Assembly: GCA_950060715.1 (NCBI GenBank)
Contig: CATLVA010000070.1
Location: 1-7,124, forward strand
Direction: 5' to 3'
Length of the DNA: 7,124 nt
From: an uncultured Oligoflexia bacterium
Lineage (GTDB): Bacteria > Bdellovibrionota > Bacteriovoracia > Bacteriovoracales > Bacteriovoracaceae
Under the pieces are notes generated by a model. That model did no database searches, was not told where the DNA came from, and saw only the letters and a list, made by a program, of their open reading frames with translations. A program made the translations under genes and the position numbers. Positions 6,500 to 7,124 of the stretch are shown here, piece by piece (positions within the stretch are counted from its first letter, which is position 1; each line of letters starts with the position of its first letter).

Positions 6500-7124
6500 T
6501 TGCCAGTTATAGCTTTTGGTGGCTCAGATATAGGTATGAAAAGAAAGACGAATCAAGATTCGATTTGTCTTTTACCAGAATATCATTTCTATGCCGTAGC
6601 AGATGGGATGGGCGGACATAATGGCGGAGATATTGCTTCACAAATGTCAGTCAAACTCTTCCCTCAATATTTCGCGAAACATTCGCAAGAAGTTGAAGTT
6701 GAACAACTTCTGAGAGATTCGGTCAAGCATATCAATAGATCGATTTACGATTTTGGCCAAAAAAATATTGATTTACGCGGAATGGGAACAACCATAAGCT
6801 GCATCTTACTCGATGAGAAGCATTTAAATATTGCCAATATTGGTGACTCTAGAGTCTATCTAATCAACCAAAAGAAAATATATCAACTCTCCAAAGATCA
6901 CTCTCTAGTTCAGGAAAAATTAAATTTAGGAATCTATGATCGTGAAGAAGCAAGACTGGACCCACAAAAAAATGTCCTTATCAGAACGGTGGGTTTTGAA
7001 AAAGAAGTTGAAGTAGATACCTACAAATATAAGATTTCAAAAAATGATATCTTTTTGATCTGCTCTGATGGTTTACATGGCAAGGTAGCTGACGCTGATA
7101 TTATAAATATCATCAATACAAAAA
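6500..7124 (+). CDS. PP2C-family Ser/Thr protein phosphatase (3' end missing)
   Basis: The first 208 codons of a bacterial PP2C (PPM) phosphatase; about 30-60 further residues are expected past the window edge. Motifs in order: SDIGMKRKTNQDS (9-21, with the RxxNxD motif Asp20), VADGMGGHNGG (33-43, metal ligands Asp35/Gly36), GMGTT (94-98), ANIGDSRVYL (112-121), KDHSLVQ (132-138), and ICSDGL (187-192, Asp190). The final metal-binding Asp of the DN motif would lie beyond the end. Family role: Mn2+/Mg2+-dependent dephosphorylation of Ser/Thr phosphoproteins in the cytoplasm, usually opposing Hanks-type kinases. No signal peptide or membrane segment is seen. The start is a TTG: the family motif begins upstream of the first ATG, and GGAGGG precedes the TTG. 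The gene is divergent from prkA across a 162-base spacer. Whether a Hanks-type kinase gene follows cannot be seen. Confidence 0.93.
   Translation, partial: MPVIAFGGSDIGMKRKTNQDSICLLPEYHFYAVADGMGGHNGGDIASQMSVKLFPQYFAKHSQEVEVEQLLRDSVKHINRSIYDFGQKNIDLRGMGTTISCILLDEKHLNIANIGDSRVYLINQKKIYQLSKDHSLVQEKLNLGIYDREEARLDPQKNVLIRTVGFEKEVEVDTYKYKISKNDIFLICSDGLHGKVADADIINIINTK

Overview
The window is AT-rich chromosomal bacterial DNA and is almost entirely coding. I see no RNA gene, insertion sequence, CRISPR array or long repeat. Compact overlapping genes, Shine-Dalgarno sites close to AGGAGG, and a PrkA/YhbH/SpoVR cluster next to a type II fatty-acid cassette suggest a Gram-negative, delta-proteobacteria-like organism. 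Bdellovibrionota (Bacteriovorax-type) is a guess from base composition and gene content; nothing in the sequence proves it.

Left part, plus strand (1-1628): the end of an operon encoding three consecutive steps of a fatty-acid elongation cycle. They are a 3-oxoacyl-ACP reductase (FabG type, 5' end outside the window), a FabZ-type hotdog 3-hydroxyacyl-ACP dehydratase, and a FabI-type enoyl-ACP reductase. Stops and starts overlap (TAATG, then an 8-base overlap), so the three are probably translationally coupled. Together they would turn a 3-oxoacyl-ACP into a saturated acyl-ACP. The condensing enzyme and carrier protein would have to lie upstream or elsewhere.

Middle part, minus strand (6337 down to 1644): a three-gene operon read right to left. 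It encodes PrkA (AAA+ ATPase/serine kinase family), YhbH/YeaH (DUF444, von Willebrand A-like with an intact MIDAS motif) and SpoVR/YcgB. The genes are packed: the yhbH Shine-Dalgarno overlaps the prkA stop, and the yhbH stop overlaps the spoVR start. This is a known conserved neighbourhood linked to stationary phase, stress or sporulation in several phyla, but its biochemistry is poorly settled. The fatty-acid operon and this operon converge with only 15 bases between their stop codons.

Right part, plus strand (6500-7124): the first 208 codons of a PP2C-family Ser/Thr protein phosphatase, divergent from prkA. The 162-base spacer (6338-6499) is the only sizeable non-coding stretch. It holds a good sigma70-like promoter for the phosphatase, a weaker candidate for prkA, and a FliA-like -10 motif facing prkA. 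A phosphatase divergent from a reported kinase suggests shared signalling, but this is inference. The most interesting unit is the AAA+ / VWA / SpoVR trio, whose composition resembles AAA+/VWA modules such as RavA-ViaA, NorQ-NorD and ChlI-ChlD that act on a client protein.
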